DNA of 64,000 bases from Mycolicibacterium diernhoferi (GCF_019456655.1 NZ_CP080332.1:1612001-1676000); one strand, 5' to 3'. Counted from the stretch's first letter, positions 37,732-47,519 are shown. Notes: generated from the sequence alone by a model not told the origin. Numbers and translations: made by a program.

Positions 37732-39258
37732 GTGACACTAGTTTCTCGTGACGCGAGCGCTCTCGGGGACTTTGCGGCGCCAGAAGAAGATGATTCATCT
37801 CAACCGTTGGTCGCGGTTGCTGACCGCTCCCAAGGACTGGATTGGCAACGCCGATACGTCTTCGGGCTTCTCATCTCCGATGTCGTCGTCGTGAGCGCGG
37901 CCATGGCCTGCGCCCAGATGGTCCGGCTGGGACGCCCCGTCACCCAGTTCGACCCGCTGACGAAATACTTCGGTCTGCTGTCGGTCATCTTCGGCCTGAT
38001 GTGGCTGGGCATGCTGGCGGCGTACGGGACCCGCTCGCCGCGGATCGTCGGCGCGGGCACCGAGGAGTACCGGCGCGTGCTGTCGGCAACCATGTCCACC
38101 ATCGGCGTCGTCGCCGTCACGGTGATGATCTTCCGGCCGGAGTACGCCCGCGGGTATCTCGCGGTGGCCTTCCCGCTCGGTCTCGTCCTGCTGCTGATCA
38201 GCCGCAGTTCGGCGCGCCGGGTGCTGGGCTGGTACCGCAAGGACGGCCGGTGCATGAACTCGGTGCTCGCGGTCGGCAGCCCGACCGCGGTCAACAGCCT
38301 GGTGCAATCCCTTTCCCGCGCGCGGGATTACGGCTATTCGGTGGTCGGGGTGTGCCTGACCGGTCAGTCGGCCGGCGGCACCATGGAGGTCCCGGGCGTC
38401 GGCACCCTTCCCGTCCTGGGCGATGAACACGGCGTCGAGGCCGCCCTGGCGGCCACCGGCGCGGACACCGTCGCGCTGACCACCACCGATCATCTGGGCC
38501 CGGCGGGTCTGCGGGAACTGTCCTGGGACCTGGATCGACTCGGGGTCGACCTGGTCGTGTCTCCGGGCATGGCCGATGTCGCCGGGCCGCGGTTGACCAT
38601 GCGGCCGGTCGCCGGTCTGCCGTTGATCCACATGGAGAAGCCGCAGTACAGCGGGACCAAGAAACTGCAGAAGCGCGTCTTCGACGTGGTGCTGTCGCTG
38701 TCGGTGCTGATCTCGGCCGCACCGCTGATGATCCTGGCCGCGATCGCCATCAAGCTCAGCAGCCGGGGCCCGGTCTTCTACTGCGCGGAACGCATCGGCA
38801 TCGACGGTAAGCCGTTCAAGATGATCAAGTTCCGCACCATGGTGGTCGACGCGGACAAGCAGGTCGATCGCCTCACCGCGCAGAACGACTTCGACGGCGG
38901 CGTGCTCTTCAAGATGCGCGACGATCCCCGCGTCACGCCGGTGGGCCGGATCTTGCGGCGCTACAGCATCGACGAGCTGCCGCAGTTCTTCAACGTGCTC
39001 AAGAAAGAGATGAGCGTCGTCGGTCCGCGGCCGCCGCTGCGCTGTGAGACCGACGCCTACACCGACCAGATCCGCCGTCGTCTGCTCGTGCTGCCCGGCA
39101 TCACCGGACTGTGGCAGGTCAGCGGCCGCGCGGATCTGTCCTGGGACGACGCGGTGCGACTGGACCTGTCCTATGTCGAGAACTGGTCGATCAGCGGCGA
39201 TGTGCTGATCGCGTTCAAGACGATCCGCACGGTGCTCGGGGCGGTCGGCGCGTACTGA
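37732..39258 (+). CDS. Initiating polyprenyl-phosphate sugar-1-phosphate transferase (WcaJ/WbaP-like), gene 13
   Basis: A 508-residue protein: an N-terminal region of four or five membrane helices, a central nucleotide-binding-like domain (about residues 180-310) and a C-terminal bacterial sugar transferase domain (from KKLQKRVFDVVLSLSVLISA to the end). Family motifs include ERIGIDGKPFKMIKFRTMV, YSIDELPQFFNVLKKEMSVV and GPRPPLRCE. It would load hexose-1-phosphate, typically glucose or galactose, onto polyprenyl phosphate, the first step of the repeat unit. The GTG follows GAGAGGGAA. Upstream in-frame codons lie in AT-rich, promoter-like DNA and were excluded. Confidence 0.88.
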   Translation: MTLVSRDASALGDFAAPEEDDSSQPLVAVADRSQGLDWQRRYVFGLLISDVVVVSAAMACAQMVRLGRPVTQFDPLTKYFGLLSVIFGLMWLGMLAAYGTRSPRIVGAGTEEYRRVLSATMSTIGVVAVTVMIFRPEYARGYLAVAFPLGLVLLLISRSSARRVLGWYRKDGRCMNSVLAVGSPTAVNSLVQSLSRARDYGYSVVGVCLTGQSAGGTMEVPGVGTLPVLGDEHGVEAALAATGADTVALTTTDHLGPAGLRELSWDLDRLGVDLVVSPGMADVAGPRLTMRPVAGLPLIHMEKPQYSGTKKLQKRVFDVVLSLSVLISAAPLMILAAIAIKLSSRGPVFYCAERIGIDGKPFKMIKFRTMVVDADKQVDRLTAQNDFDGGVLFKMRDDPRVTPVGRILRRYSIDELPQFFNVLKKEMSVVGPRPPLRCETDAYTDQIRRRLLVLPGITGLWQVSGRADLSWDDAVRLDLSYVENWSISGDVLIAFKTIRTVLGAVGAY

Positions 39259-39309
39259 CTCGGCTTGCGCCGCAGGTCGTCCCGCGCGGGCTCGGGTAAT
39301 GTTGCCGCC

Positions 39310-40578
39310 ATGCGGCGCTCGTCGGTGACCAGTCCGGCGGGATGGGCCTCCAAGATTTTCGCGGCCGTCGCCGCGGTGGCGTTGGTGTTCACCGGATTCA
39401 AACTCCTGCCGCTGGCGATCCCCGCCGCCACATGGCTTCTCAGCGCGACGTACAACTCGTTCTCGGCGCTGCAGGGCCCGCCGGTACCCGTACAGACCGC
39501 AGACCTGTCCGGCAGCGGCCCCGGCTCGCTGATCTCCACCACCACCATGCCCGCGGTGACGCAGACCTGGGAGGGGCGCAACGTGCGCGCGGCCCGCGTC
39601 GTCTACCGCTCGACCTCCGGGGACACGGGCGCCCCGACGGTGGTCTCCGGATCGGTCTTCACCCCGTTGGGCGAGCCGCCCGCCCGAGGTTGGCCGGTGG
39701 TGGCGATCGGTCACGGCACGGTCGGTATCGACGGGCCGTGCGGGCCGTCGCTGTCCCCGTGGCTGCAGGGGGCGCTCAGCTTCGTGGCGCCGCTGGTCGA
39801 CCGGGGATATGCCGTCACGGTGGCGGACTTCGAAGGGCTGGGTGTCAAGGGCGTGCACCCGTATCTGGACGCCCGCACCGCGGGATTGAACATGATCGAC
39901 TCGGTGCGCGCGCTGCGGCACACCTTCCCGGGACAGGTGTCGAGCACCTGGGCCGCGTTCGGCCATTCACAGGGCGGCGCGGCGGCCTGGGCGGCCAACG
40001 AACAGGCCGCCGACTACGCCGCCGAGATGCGGTTCATCGGCGCCGTCGCCGCAGCACCGGCCGCCGACGTCGCCGGGCTGGTCGACCTGGCCGAGGCGGG
40101 CGCCCTGAACAACGAGCAGCGGTTGAGCATGGCGATGATCGTCGAGTCGGCGGCGCGCCGGCACCCCGAAATCGATCGCGACGACTTCCGCCGCGGCGCG
40201 GCCGCCGAGCACTGGGCGGTGCTGACCGCCTGCCAGGGTGACGAGCTGCTGCAGCGCTCGGCCGCCGCGGGCAAACTCACCGGGGACGACTTCGTGCCGC
40301 GTACCCCGCAAGCCGCCGAAGCGCTACGGAAGCTGTTGCAGCAGTGGGCACTTCCGCAGCGTGCGCTGTCGGGTCCGCTGTCGGTGTGGTACGGCGGGGC
40401 GGACGGCTACCTGGACGAGGAGTGGACGCGCGCCGCGATCGCCGAGGCCTGCGCCATGGGCGGTACGGTGACGGTTCAGCTCGAACCGGACAAGGGGCAC
40501 AGCGACGTGGATCTGGGGTCGCAGTTGACATGGCTGCTCGACCGTTTTGCCGGGCAGCCGGTGCGCAATGACTGCTGA
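39310..40578 (+). CDS. Secretory-lipase-family protein (paralogue D), gene 14
   Basis: A 422-residue alpha/beta hydrolase with an N-terminal hydrophobic anchor or signal (about residues 15-40). Nucleophile Ser220 in GHSQGG; GGADGY and DKGHSD give the likely acid and base. Motifs YRSTSGDTGAPTVVSGSVF and IGHGTVGIDGPCGPSLSPW make it nearest to paralogue C. It follows the WcaJ-like gene by 51 bases and overlaps the birA start by 11 bases, so the accessory locus is transcriptionally joined to birA on its right side. Confidence 0.8.
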   Translation: MRRSSVTSPAGWASKIFAAVAAVALVFTGFKLLPLAIPAATWLLSATYNSFSALQGPPVPVQTADLSGSGPGSLISTTTMPAVTQTWEGRNVRAARVVYRSTSGDTGAPTVVSGSVFTPLGEPPARGWPVVAIGHGTVGIDGPCGPSLSPWLQGALSFVAPLVDRGYAVTVADFEGLGVKGVHPYLDARTAGLNMIDSVRALRHTFPGQVSSTWAAFGHSQGGAAAWAANEQAADYAAEMRFIGAVAAAPAADVAGLVDLAEAGALNNEQRLSMAMIVESAARRHPEIDRDDFRRGAAAEHWAVLTACQGDELLQRSAAAGKLTGDDFVPRTPQAAEALRKLLQQWALPQRALSGPLSVWYGGADGYLDEEWTRAAIAEACAMGGTVTVQLEPDKGHSDVDLGSQLTWLLDRFAGQPVRNDC

Positions 40579-41374
40579 GGCGAGTCGGGCGCCGCTCGAC
40601 GCGGCGAGCCTGCGTGCGCGGATCGCCGGCACGTCATGGCGGCGCCTCGACGTCGTGGAGGAGACCGGGTCCACCAACGCCGACCTCGTCGCGCGCGCGG
40701 CCGGCGGCGAGGACATCGGTGGCGCGGTGCTGGTGGCCGAGCATCAGGCTTCGGGGCGGGGCCGCGGCGGCCGGGTGTGGTCGGGAGTCCCGATGGCCTC
40801 GATCACGATGTCGGTCGGGGTCTCGGCGGCCGGGGTGGACGAGCAGAACTGGGCCCTGTTGCCGTTGCTGACCGGGGTCGCCGTGGTGCAGGCCCTCGCC
40901 GACGCCGGCGTGGCCGCCTCGCTGAAGTGGCCCAACGACGTGCTCGTCGACGGGGCGAAGATCGCCGGGATCCTGGCCGAGGTGGCCTCCCCGCAGCCGG
41001 TGGTGGTGGTCGGGATCGGCCTCAATGTGACCGTCGGCGCGGACGAGATCGATCAGCCGGGGGCCACCTCGGTGCTCGCCGCCGGCGGCGACACCGACCG
41101 TGAGGCCCTGGTGCTGGCCATGCTCGGACACCTCGGCGCCCGTATCGCGGACTGGCGTGCCGGACGCGATCTGCTCACCGACTATCGGCGGCACAGCGCC
41201 ACCATCGGCGCGCGGGTCCGGGCGCTGCTGCCGGGGGACCGGGAGTTCGTCGGCACCGCCACCGGGGTTGACGATCGCGGTCAGTTGACCATCGAGTCGG
41301 CGGGCACGGCGATGACGGTGGCGGCCGGCGACATTGTGCATTTGCGGCCCGCGCCGGAGCAGTCCGGGCAGTAA
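40568..41374 (+). CDS. birA: Biotin protein ligase (monofunctional)
   Basis: A 268-residue enzyme without an N-terminal DNA-binding domain, so it is a ligase only. GSTNADLV, HQASGRGRGGRVW, SLKWPNDVLVDGAKIAGIL and VGIGLNV are the class signatures of biotinyl-AMP binding. It biotinylates the AccA subunits, including AccA3 encoded in this window. In M. tuberculosis birA sits next to accD5; here 18 kb of exopolysaccharide genes separate them. The ATG lies within the end of lipase paralogue D. Confidence 0.93.
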   Translation: MTAEASRAPLDAASLRARIAGTSWRRLDVVEETGSTNADLVARAAGGEDIGGAVLVAEHQASGRGRGGRVWSGVPMASITMSVGVSAAGVDEQNWALLPLLTGVAVVQALADAGVAASLKWPNDVLVDGAKIAGILAEVASPQPVVVVGIGLNVTVGADEIDQPGATSVLAAGGDTDREALVLAMLGHLGARIADWRAGRDLLTDYRRHSATIGARVRALLPGDREFVGTATGVDDRGQLTIESAGTAMTVAAGDIVHLRPAPEQSGQ

Positions 41375-41383
41375 AGTCGCGCT

Positions 41384-41902
41384 GTGGGTTATCCGGACAA
41401 TGTGCTGGCCAACGACGAGCAGGTGGTGCTGCACCGGCACCCGCACTGGAAACGGCTGATCGTCCCGGTCCTGGTGTTGCTGGTCGCCTCGGCGCTGGCC
41501 GCCTTCGGCGCGGCGGTGGTCGCCGAGACCGACTGGGACCCCACGGCCAAACAGGTGGTGCAACTGGTCATCGCCGCCGGCTGGCTGATCCTCGTCGGCT
41601 GGCTGACGGTGTGGCCGTTCCTGACCTGGTGGACCACGCACTTCGTGATCACCGACCGGCGGGTGATGTTCCGGCACGGGCTGTTGACCCGCAGCGGGAT
41701 CGACATCCCGTTGGCGCGGGTGAACAGTGTGGAGTTCCGGCACGGGCTGGCCGACCGGATCCTGCGCACCGGCACCCTGATCATCGAATCAGCGTCGCAG
41801 GATCCGCTCGAGTTCTACGACATCCCGCGGGTGGAGCAGGTCCACTCGCTGCTGTATCACGAAGTCTTCGACACCCTGGGGACCGAGGAATCGCCGAGCT
41901 GA
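41384..41902 (+). CDS. PH-domain membrane protein (Rv3278c-like)
   Basis: A 172-residue protein with two membrane helices (about residues 25-45 and 60-82) and a C-terminal bacterial PH domain (bPH2: THFVITDRRVMFRHGLLTRS, then VEFRHGLADRIL). It has the same length and place as Rv3278c. The function of this family is unknown; it is probably structural in the membrane. It follows birA by nine bases. Its 3-prime end overlaps the convergent GtrA gene by 46 bases. Confidence 0.85.
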   Translation: MGYPDNVLANDEQVVLHRHPHWKRLIVPVLVLLVASALAAFGAAVVAETDWDPTAKQVVQLVIAAGWLILVGWLTVWPFLTWWTTHFVITDRRVMFRHGLLTRSGIDIPLARVNSVEFRHGLADRILRTGTLIIESASQDPLEFYDIPRVEQVHSLLYHEVFDTLGTEESPS

Positions 41903-42564
41903 TCGGCGCGCTTGCTGCGTCCGGGCCGGCGACGCAACGGGGTGACCGTGCCGGAGGGGTCCGGCTGCGCGGGATCTTTCTGCGCGGGGTCGGTCTGCGC
42001 GGGGTCGATGTGGTCCTCGAGGGCCTCGGCGAGCCCGCCGCTGGTCAGCGTCGATTCCAGGGCCTGATCGCCGGCGCGGCCGAACTCGTCGGGGAACACC
42101 CAGCGACGGAACGCCCAGAACCGGAAGGCCATCTGCAGCAGGTTGCCGATGATGTAGGCCGAGATGAAGTCGGCGACGTTCTCCACCGTCAGTGACACAT
42201 CGGGCACACGCAGTTGCAGCACATAGCTGGAGAAGTACAGCGGGGCCATGCTCAGCAGCACGCCGACCCCGCTCACCCCGAAGAACAGCAGGGCCTCGTG
42301 ATGCCGCTCACGCCCACCCCGGTCGCGGAAACTCCACTCGCGATTGAGGATGTAGGAGGCGATGACGGCGACCACGCCGGCGATGATCTTGGCGGTGACC
42401 GGCTTGGGTTCCAGCACGGTGAGTTTGAGCGTGTAGAAGATCGCCGAGTCGATGATGAACGTCGTCCCGCCGACGATCGCGAACTTGATCAGCTCATGGT
42501 GCCGCTCGGCATACGGTCGGATCACGCGTGGCAGCCGCGCGATCGTGGCATCTGCAAAGGACAC
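41857..42564 (-). CDS. GtrA-family membrane protein
   Basis: A 235-residue protein with four membrane helices in the GtrA fold (FAIVGGTTFIIDSAIFYTL, VAVIASYILNREWSF), at the place of Rv3277. GtrA-like proteins are thought to help move polyprenyl-linked sugars across the membrane, for envelope polysaccharides including arabinogalactan. The C-terminal tail contains short tandem DPAQ-type repeats (DPAQTDPAQKDPAQPDP) and is probably disordered. It is convergent with and overlaps the PH-domain gene, and divergent from purK with 67 bases between. Confidence 0.85.
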   Translation of the reverse strand: MSFADATIARLPRVIRPYAERHHELIKFAIVGGTTFIIDSAIFYTLKLTVLEPKPVTAKIIAGVVAVIASYILNREWSFRDRGGRERHHEALLFFGVSGVGVLLSMAPLYFSSYVLQLRVPDVSLTVENVADFISAYIIGNLLQMAFRFWAFRRWVFPDEFGRAGDQALESTLTSGGLAEALEDHIDPAQTDPAQKDPAQPDPSGTVTPLRRRPGRSKRADQLGDSSVPRVSKTS

Positions 42565-42631
42565 GGATAGCCAGTGTACGGAACTGGCCGCCCAGGTGCT
42601 GAATCGTGTGTTCGTCGCAGGTCATGCCACC

Positions 42632-43876
42632 ATGGTGGGCGTGCCAAAACCGCGTAGAGAAACTCGATCGATGCCCGTGGTGGCCATGGTCGGCGGCGGG
42701 CAGCTCGCCCGCATGACCCATCAGGCCGCCGTCGCGCTGGGGCAGACCCTGAGGGTGTTGGCGGAGAACCCCGGTGACCCGGCCGCGCAGGTCAGCCCCG
42801 ATGTGGTGCTGGGGTCGCACACCGATTACGCCGCCCTGCGCGAGGTCGCTCAGGGTGCCACCGCGTTGACCTTCGACCACGAACACGTGCCCACCGACCT
42901 GCTGGACAAGCTCGTCGCCGACGGCGTGAACGTGGCGCCGCCCCCGGAGGCGCTGGTGCACGCCCAGGACAAGCTGGTCATGCGGCGCAAGTTGTCCGAG
43001 CTGGGGGCGCCGGTCCCGCGGTTCACCGAGGTCCAGACCGTCGACGATGTCGCCCGCTTCGCCGATCAGGTCGGCGGCCAGGTGGTCATCAAGACCATCC
43101 GGGGCGGATACGACGGCAAGGGTGTGGTGCTCGCCGACGACACCGAACAGGCCGTCGCCGCCGCCGAGCGCTACCTCGCCGACGGTGTCGCCATCCTGGT
43201 CGAGGAACGGGTCGCGATGCGGCGCGAGCTGTCGGCGTTGGTGGCCCGCTCGCCGTTCGGGCAGGGCGCGGCGTGGCCGGTGGTCCAGACGGTGCAGCGC
43301 GACGGCATCTGCGTCGAGGTGATCGCCCCGGCACCGGATCTGTCCGACGAGCTGGGGGCCCAGGCCCAGCAGCTGGGGTTGAAGCTGGCCGACGCGCTGG
43401 GCGTGGTCGGGGTGCTGGCGGTCGAACTGTTCGAGACGACCGACGGTGCCCTGCTGGTGAACGAGCTGGCGATGCGCCCGCACAACTCCGGGCACTGGAC
43501 CATGGACGGCTCGGTGACCAGCCAGTTCGAGCAGCACCTGCGGGCGGTGCTGGACTACCCGCTCGGCGACACCACGGCCCGTGCGCCGGTCACGGTGATG
43601 GCCAATGTGCTTGGCGCCCCGGAGATCCCGGCGATGAGCGTGGACGAGCGGTTGCACCACCTGTTCGCCCGGATGCCCGACGTGAAGGTGCACCTGTACG
43701 GCAAGGGCGAGCGCGCCGGCCGAAAACTCGGTCACGTCAATGTTGTCGGCGGCATCGGCGATCGTGCCGACGCCGAAGGGGTGGCCGCCCTGCGGGAACG
43801 CGCCGACCGCGCGGCACACTGGTTGTCGCACGCGCAGTGGACCGATGACTGGAATGAGCACACAGCCGATGACTAA
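42632..43876 (+). CDS. purK: N5-carboxyaminoimidazole ribonucleotide synthase
   Basis: A 414-residue ATP-grasp enzyme close to M. tuberculosis PurK. Visible: [17 protein letters not shown], the lid [13 protein letters not shown], and the metal and substrate motif [14 protein letters not shown]. It makes N5-CAIR from AIR, ATP and bicarbonate in purine synthesis. The ATG chosen gives a short extension before the first beta strand, as in mycobacterial homologues; a start at a later Met is possible. The stop overlaps the purE start region by eight bases. Confidence 0.94.
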   Translation: MVGVPKPRRETRSMPVVAMVGGGQLARMTHQAAVALGQTLRVLAENPGDPAAQVSPDVVLGSHTDYAALREVAQGATALTFDHEHVPTDLLDKLVADGVNVAPPPEALVHAQDKLVMRRKLSELGAPVPRFTEVQTVDDVARFADQVGGQVVIKTIRGGYDGKGVVLADDTEQAVAAAERYLADGVAILVEERVAMRRELSALVARSPFGQGAAWPVVQTVQRDGICVEVIAPAPDLSDELGAQAQQLGLKLADALGVVGVLAVELFETTDGALLVNELAMRPHNSGHWTMDGSVTSQFEQHLRAVLDYPLGDTTARAPVTVMANVLGAPEIPAMSVDERLHHLFARMPDVKVHLYGKGERAGRKLGHVNVVGGIGDRADAEGVAALRERADRAAHWLSHAQWTDDWNEHTADD

Positions 43877-44375
43877 TCAGCCCCGGGTCGGGGTCATCAT
43901 GGGTAGCGACAGCGACTGGCCGGTGATGACCGATGCCGCGACCGCGCTCGCCGAGTTCGACATCCCCTTCGAGGTCGGTGTGGTGTCCGCACACCGCACC
44001 CCTGGCCGGATGCTCGACTATGCGCGCGACGCCGCCGGGCGCGGCATCGAGGTGATCATCGCCGGTGCCGGCGGCGCGGCCCATCTGCCCGGGATGGTCG
44101 CCTCGGCCACCCCGCTGCCGGTGATCGGCGTCCCGGTGCCGTTGGCCCGCCTCGACGGACTGGACTCACTGCTGTCCATCGTGCAGATGCCCGCGGGCGT
44201 ACCGGTGGCCACCGTCTCCATCGGCGGCGCCCGCAACGCCGGGCTGCTGGCGGTGCGGATCCTGGCCGCGGGTGACCCCGCGCTGCGGGCCCGGGTGGAG
44301 AAGTTCCAGGCCGATCTGGAGGCCACCGTGCTGGAGAAGGACGCGCGGTTGCGCGCCGAACTGCTCGGTGACTGA
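43869..44375 (+). CDS. purE: N5-carboxyaminoimidazole ribonucleotide mutase
   Basis: A 168-residue class I Pur[14 protein letters not shown] (CAIR-binding loop), SAHRTPGRM, and [14 protein letters not shown]. It isomerises N5-CAIR to CAIR, the product of the PurK step, and is translationally coupled to purK. An alternative ATG 15 bases upstream would give five more residues. No other purine gene is in the window. Confidence 0.94.
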   Translation: MTNQPRVGVIMGSDSDWPVMTDAATALAEFDIPFEVGVVSAHRTPGRMLDYARDAAGRGIEVIIAGAGGAAHLPGMVASATPLPVIGVPVPLARLDGLDSLLSIVQMPAGVPVATVSIGGARNAGLLAVRILAAGDPALRARVEKFQADLEATVLEKDARLRAELLGD

Positions 44376-44493
44376 GCCGGCTTGAGCCGTCCCGGCGATG
44401 CCGTCCGCGGTAACGCCCGGCGCCCACGCGCCGATAAGGCGGTCAGTCAGCCCACGGAAATCGTCCGTGTCCAGGAAAAAGAGGTGCGATAAC

Positions 44494-45558
44494 ATGCCGT
44501 CCATGCTGAAGCCGCTGGGCCGGACATTTCGTCGGAGCGCCTTGATCGCCACTCTGGTCGCCGCATTGGTGTCCGCCGCGCCTGCGGTGTCGCACGCCGC
44601 CGACGTCGTCGCCCCGGCCGACGGCTACGGCTTCGGACAGGGCGCCGCACCGACCTGGTCGTCGTTCGCAGACACCAACCGCGAGATCGAGGCCGTCGCG
44701 CGCACCGGCGCCTCCTGGTACCGGGTCGCTGTCGACTGGAGCACGATCGAGAAGGCCAAGGGCCAGTACGACTGGGGCTACCTGGACAACGCGGTCAACA
44801 CCGCCAACGCCAACGGCCTGCGGGTCCTCGGTGTGCTGCTCTACACCCCGGCGTGGGCGCGCCCGCCGGCGCTGAACTCGCTGCTGCCGAGCGTGCCGCC
44901 GGCCAACCCGGCCGATTACGCGGCGTTCGCCAATGCGGCGGCCAAGCGCTACGCGGGCCGCGTGCAGGCCTGGCAGATGTGGAACGAGCCGAATCTGCCC
45001 ATCTTCATGGGCTTCACGGAGAACCGGGCCGCCGTCTACGCCGGACTGGCCAAGGCCGCGTACCCGGCGATCAAGGCCGCCGATCCGGGCGCGACGGTGG
45101 TGCTGTCCGGGCTGAGCCGCAAGCTCGGACCGGATTCGCCCTCGGGCTTCCTGCGTCAGCTCTACGACCTCGGTGTCGGGGGATCCTTCGACGCCACCGC
45201 GGCGCATCCCTATGTGACTCCGGGCGGCATCGCCGCCAATCCGGAGGGCGGATGGTCCGAGGTCGGCGCGATGCGCGGGGTGATGAACGGCGCCGGTGAC
45301 GGTGCCAAGAAGATCTGGTTCACCGAACTGGGCGCGCCGACGAGCGACACCGTCGAGGGGGTCAGCCAGCAGGAGCAGGCCAAGCAGATCACCGACGTGT
45401 TGGCCGCCGCCGCCGGATTGGGTTACGTCGGGCCGGCTTTCATCTACAGCATCCGCGACAACAACAGCGGGAACCGCGGTGACAACGAATCGAATTTCGG
45501 TGCGTTGCTGACCACCGACTGGCAGCCCAAGTACACCGCGAGCGTGCTGGCCAAGTAG
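44494..45558 (+). CDS. Secreted TIM-barrel glycoside hydrolase (GH5/GH39-like), paralogue 1
   Basis: A 354-residue protein with a cleavable signal peptide (ALIATLVAALVSAAPAVSHA, cut near residue 35). The barrel shows WSTIEKAKGQYDWGYLDNAV, acid/base Glu165 in MWNEPNLP, and nucleophile Glu278 in WFTELGAP, the clan GH-A arrangement. The sequence suits the cellulase/xylosidase-type GH5-GH39 group; the glycan is unknown. A paralogue lies about 5.4 kb downstream before rmlD. The ATG follows AAAGAGGTG. It is probably exported to the cell wall or capsule, where it could trim the exopolysaccharide or arabinogalactan. Confidence 0.83.
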   Translation: MPSMLKPLGRTFRRSALIATLVAALVSAAPAVSHAADVVAPADGYGFGQGAAPTWSSFADTNREIEAVARTGASWYRVAVDWSTIEKAKGQYDWGYLDNAVNTANANGLRVLGVLLYTPAWARPPALNSLLPSVPPANPADYAAFANAAAKRYAGRVQAWQMWNEPNLPIFMGFTENRAAVYAGLAKAAYPAIKAADPGATVVLSGLSRKLGPDSPSGFLRQLYDLGVGGSFDATAAHPYVTPGGIAANPEGGWSEVGAMRGVMNGAGDGAKKIWFTELGAPTSDTVEGVSQQEQAKQITDVLAAAAGLGYVGPAFIYSIRDNNSGNRGDNESNFGALLTTDWQPKYTASVLAK

Positions 45559-45607
45559 CGGACGAACGCGCCGGGCTCGGTGGCCAACGTTGCTGAGAGG
45601 TGACCGG

Positions 45608-45613
45608 TAGTAT
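45608..45613 (+). promoter_or_regulatory. -10 element (TAGTAT) of a leaderless acyltransferase transcript
   Basis: TAGTAT fits TANNNT and ends seven bases before the GTG of the next gene, with no ribosome binding site. This decided the choice of that GTG over one 21 bases earlier. Confidence 0.5.
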
Positions 45614-45620
45614 TCGCGCC

Positions 45621-46223
45621 GTGATTCCGACCGAGCCTTCGCAGGGTGCATTGGTGCAGCTACTGAAGAAGTTCACGCCGCCGAAACTGTTGGCGCTGAT
45701 GCGGTGGATCCTGATGCGGGTGCGCGTCAAGGACATGCAGGCCCCGCCGTTCTGGATCGGGCAGGGTTTTCAGCTCCATGTGGGACCGAACGCCAAGCTG
45801 CGGGGCTGCAATCACCTGTTCATCGACCGCTACAACGACTGGCGGATCGAGGGTGAACTGATCGTCGGTGACAACGTGCGGTTCGCGCCCAAGGCCACCC
45901 TGTCGGTGCACAGCAAGGTCGTCCTGGGTGACAACTCGCAGTTCGCCGAGTGTGTGTCCATCCATGACAACACCCACCTGGGCGCCGAGAACGACGTCCC
46001 GTTCCACTTCCGCCCGCGCGATGCGGCGCCGATCATTGTCGGACAGAACGTCTGGGTTGGTGCCAAGGCCACCATCCTGATGGGCGTCACCATCGGTGAC
46101 AACGTCGTCGTGGCCGCCAATGCTGTTGTCACCAAGGACATCCCGCCGGGCGTCATCGTGGGTGGCGTGCCCGCCAGGATCATCGGGAAGACGGTCAAAG
46201 AGGCCGATCCGACCGCGGGGTAG
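45621..46223 (+). CDS. Hexapeptide-repeat acyltransferase (WcaF/WbbJ type)
   Basis: A 200-residue left-handed beta-helix protein. Repeats run from ELIVGDNVRFAPKATLSVHS through VWVGAKATILMGVTIGDNVV; the catalytic-type histidine region is VSIHDNTHLG and FHFRPRDAAPI. It ends with the conserved GGVPARIIGKTV. It probably acetylates a sugar or sugar-lipid. It lies between glycoside hydrolase paralogue 1 and fadE25, away from but within reach of the polysaccharide locus, and may act on the same glycan. Confidence 0.8.
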   Translation: MIPTEPSQGALVQLLKKFTPPKLLALMRWILMRVRVKDMQAPPFWIGQGFQLHVGPNAKLRGCNHLFIDRYNDWRIEGELIVGDNVRFAPKATLSVHSKVVLGDNSQFAECVSIHDNTHLGAENDVPFHFRPRDAAPIIVGQNVWVGAKATILMGVTIGDNVVVAANAVVTKDIPPGVIVGGVPARIIGKTVKEADPTAG

Positions 46224-46337
46224 CATCCGGAATCGCGGCACCCGATACGGCGCCGTCGGCCCTGGCGACTTACTGGCGGTTTGCGGCACAGTGCCCGGGA
46301 GGCGCTAAAGTTACCGGCGAGTAGCGAGGAGATTCCG

Positions 46338-47498
46338 ATGGTTGCCAACCCTTCATTCGACCTGTTCAAGCTCTCTGACGAGCACAACGAACTGCGCACG
46401 GTGCTGCGTGCGCTGTGCGAGAAGGAGATTGCGCCCTACGCCGCCGAAGTCGATGCGCAGGCGCGCTACACCGACGAGGCGCTCGCGGCGCTCGACGGCT
46501 CCGGGTTCTCCGCGGTGTACATCCCCGAGGAGTACGGCGGCCAGGGCGCCGACGCGGTCGCGGCCTGCATCGTGATCGAAGAGGTCGCCCGGGTCTGCGC
46601 ATCCTCCTCACTCATCCCGATCTGCAACAAACTCGGCACCACCGGGCTGCTGATGCGCGGATCCGAAGAGCTCAAGCGCAAGGTGTTGCCCTCGATCGCG
46701 GCGGGCGAGGCCACCGCCTCCTACGCACTGTCCGAGCGCGAGGCCGGCAGCGACGCCGGGGCGATGCGCACCCGCGCGGTGGCCGACGGTGACGACTGGA
46801 TCCTCAACGGCACCAAGTGCTGGATCTCCAACGGCGGCAAGTCGACCTGGTACACCGTGATGGCGGTGACCGACCCGGACAAGGGAGCCAACGGCATCTC
46901 GGCGTTCATCGTGCACAAGGACGACGAGGGGTTCTCGGCCGGACCCAAGGAACACAAGATGGGCATCAAGGGTTCGCCCACCACCGAGCTGTATTTCGAG
47001 AACTGCCGGATCCCGGGCGACCGGATCATCGGTGAGCCGGGCACCGGCTTCAAGACCGCGCTGGCGACGCTGGACCACACCCGGCCCACCATCGGCGCGC
47101 AGGCCGTCGGCATCGCCCAGGGCGCCCTGGACGCGTCGATCGCCTACACCAAGGAACGCAAGCAGTTCGGCAAGAACATCGCCGACTTCCAGAACACCCA
47201 GTTCATGCTCGCCGACATGGCGATGAAGATCGAGGCGGCCCGGCTGATGGTCTACACCGCCGCCGCCCGCGCCGAGCGTGAGGAACCCAACCTGCAGTTC
47301 CTGGCCTCGGCGTCGAAGTGTTTCGCCTCCGATGTCGCGATGGAGGTCACCACCAACGCGGTGCAGCTGTTCGGCGGGTACGGCTACACCGTCGACTTCC
47401 CGGTGGAGCGGTTCATGCGCGACGCCAAGATCACCCAGATCTACGAGGGCACCAACCAGATCCAGCGGGTGGTGATGTCGCGTCAGCTGCTGAAGTGA
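46338..47498 (+). CDS. fadE25: Acyl-CoA dehydrogenase FadE25
   Basis: A 386-residue flavoprotein, nearly the length of M. tuberculosis FadE25 (389). Signatures: SYALSEREAGSDAGAM (FAD- and substrate-binding) and GFKTALATLDHTR; the catalytic glutamate is expected in QIYEGTNQIQR near the C-terminus. It oxidises acyl-CoA to the trans-2-enoyl form in beta-oxidation. The ATG follows GCGAGGAGA. It lies 114 bases after the acyltransferase gene and is probably transcribed from its own promoter. Confidence 0.94.
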   Translation: MVANPSFDLFKLSDEHNELRTVLRALCEKEIAPYAAEVDAQARYTDEALAALDGSGFSAVYIPEEYGGQGADAVAACIVIEEVARVCASSSLIPICNKLGTTGLLMRGSEELKRKVLPSIAAGEATASYALSEREAGSDAGAMRTRAVADGDDWILNGTKCWISNGGKSTWYTVMAVTDPDKGANGISAFIVHKDDEGFSAGPKEHKMGIKGSPTTELYFENCRIPGDRIIGEPGTGFKTALATLDHTRPTIGAQAVGIAQGALDASIAYTKERKQFGKNIADFQNTQFMLADMAMKIEAARLMVYTAAARAEREEPNLQFLASASKCFASDVAMEVTTNAVQLFGGYGYTVDFPVERFMRDAKITQIYEGTNQIQRVVMSRQLLK

Positions 47499-47519
47499 CG
47501 CCCCGGTCCGCGGCTGCGC

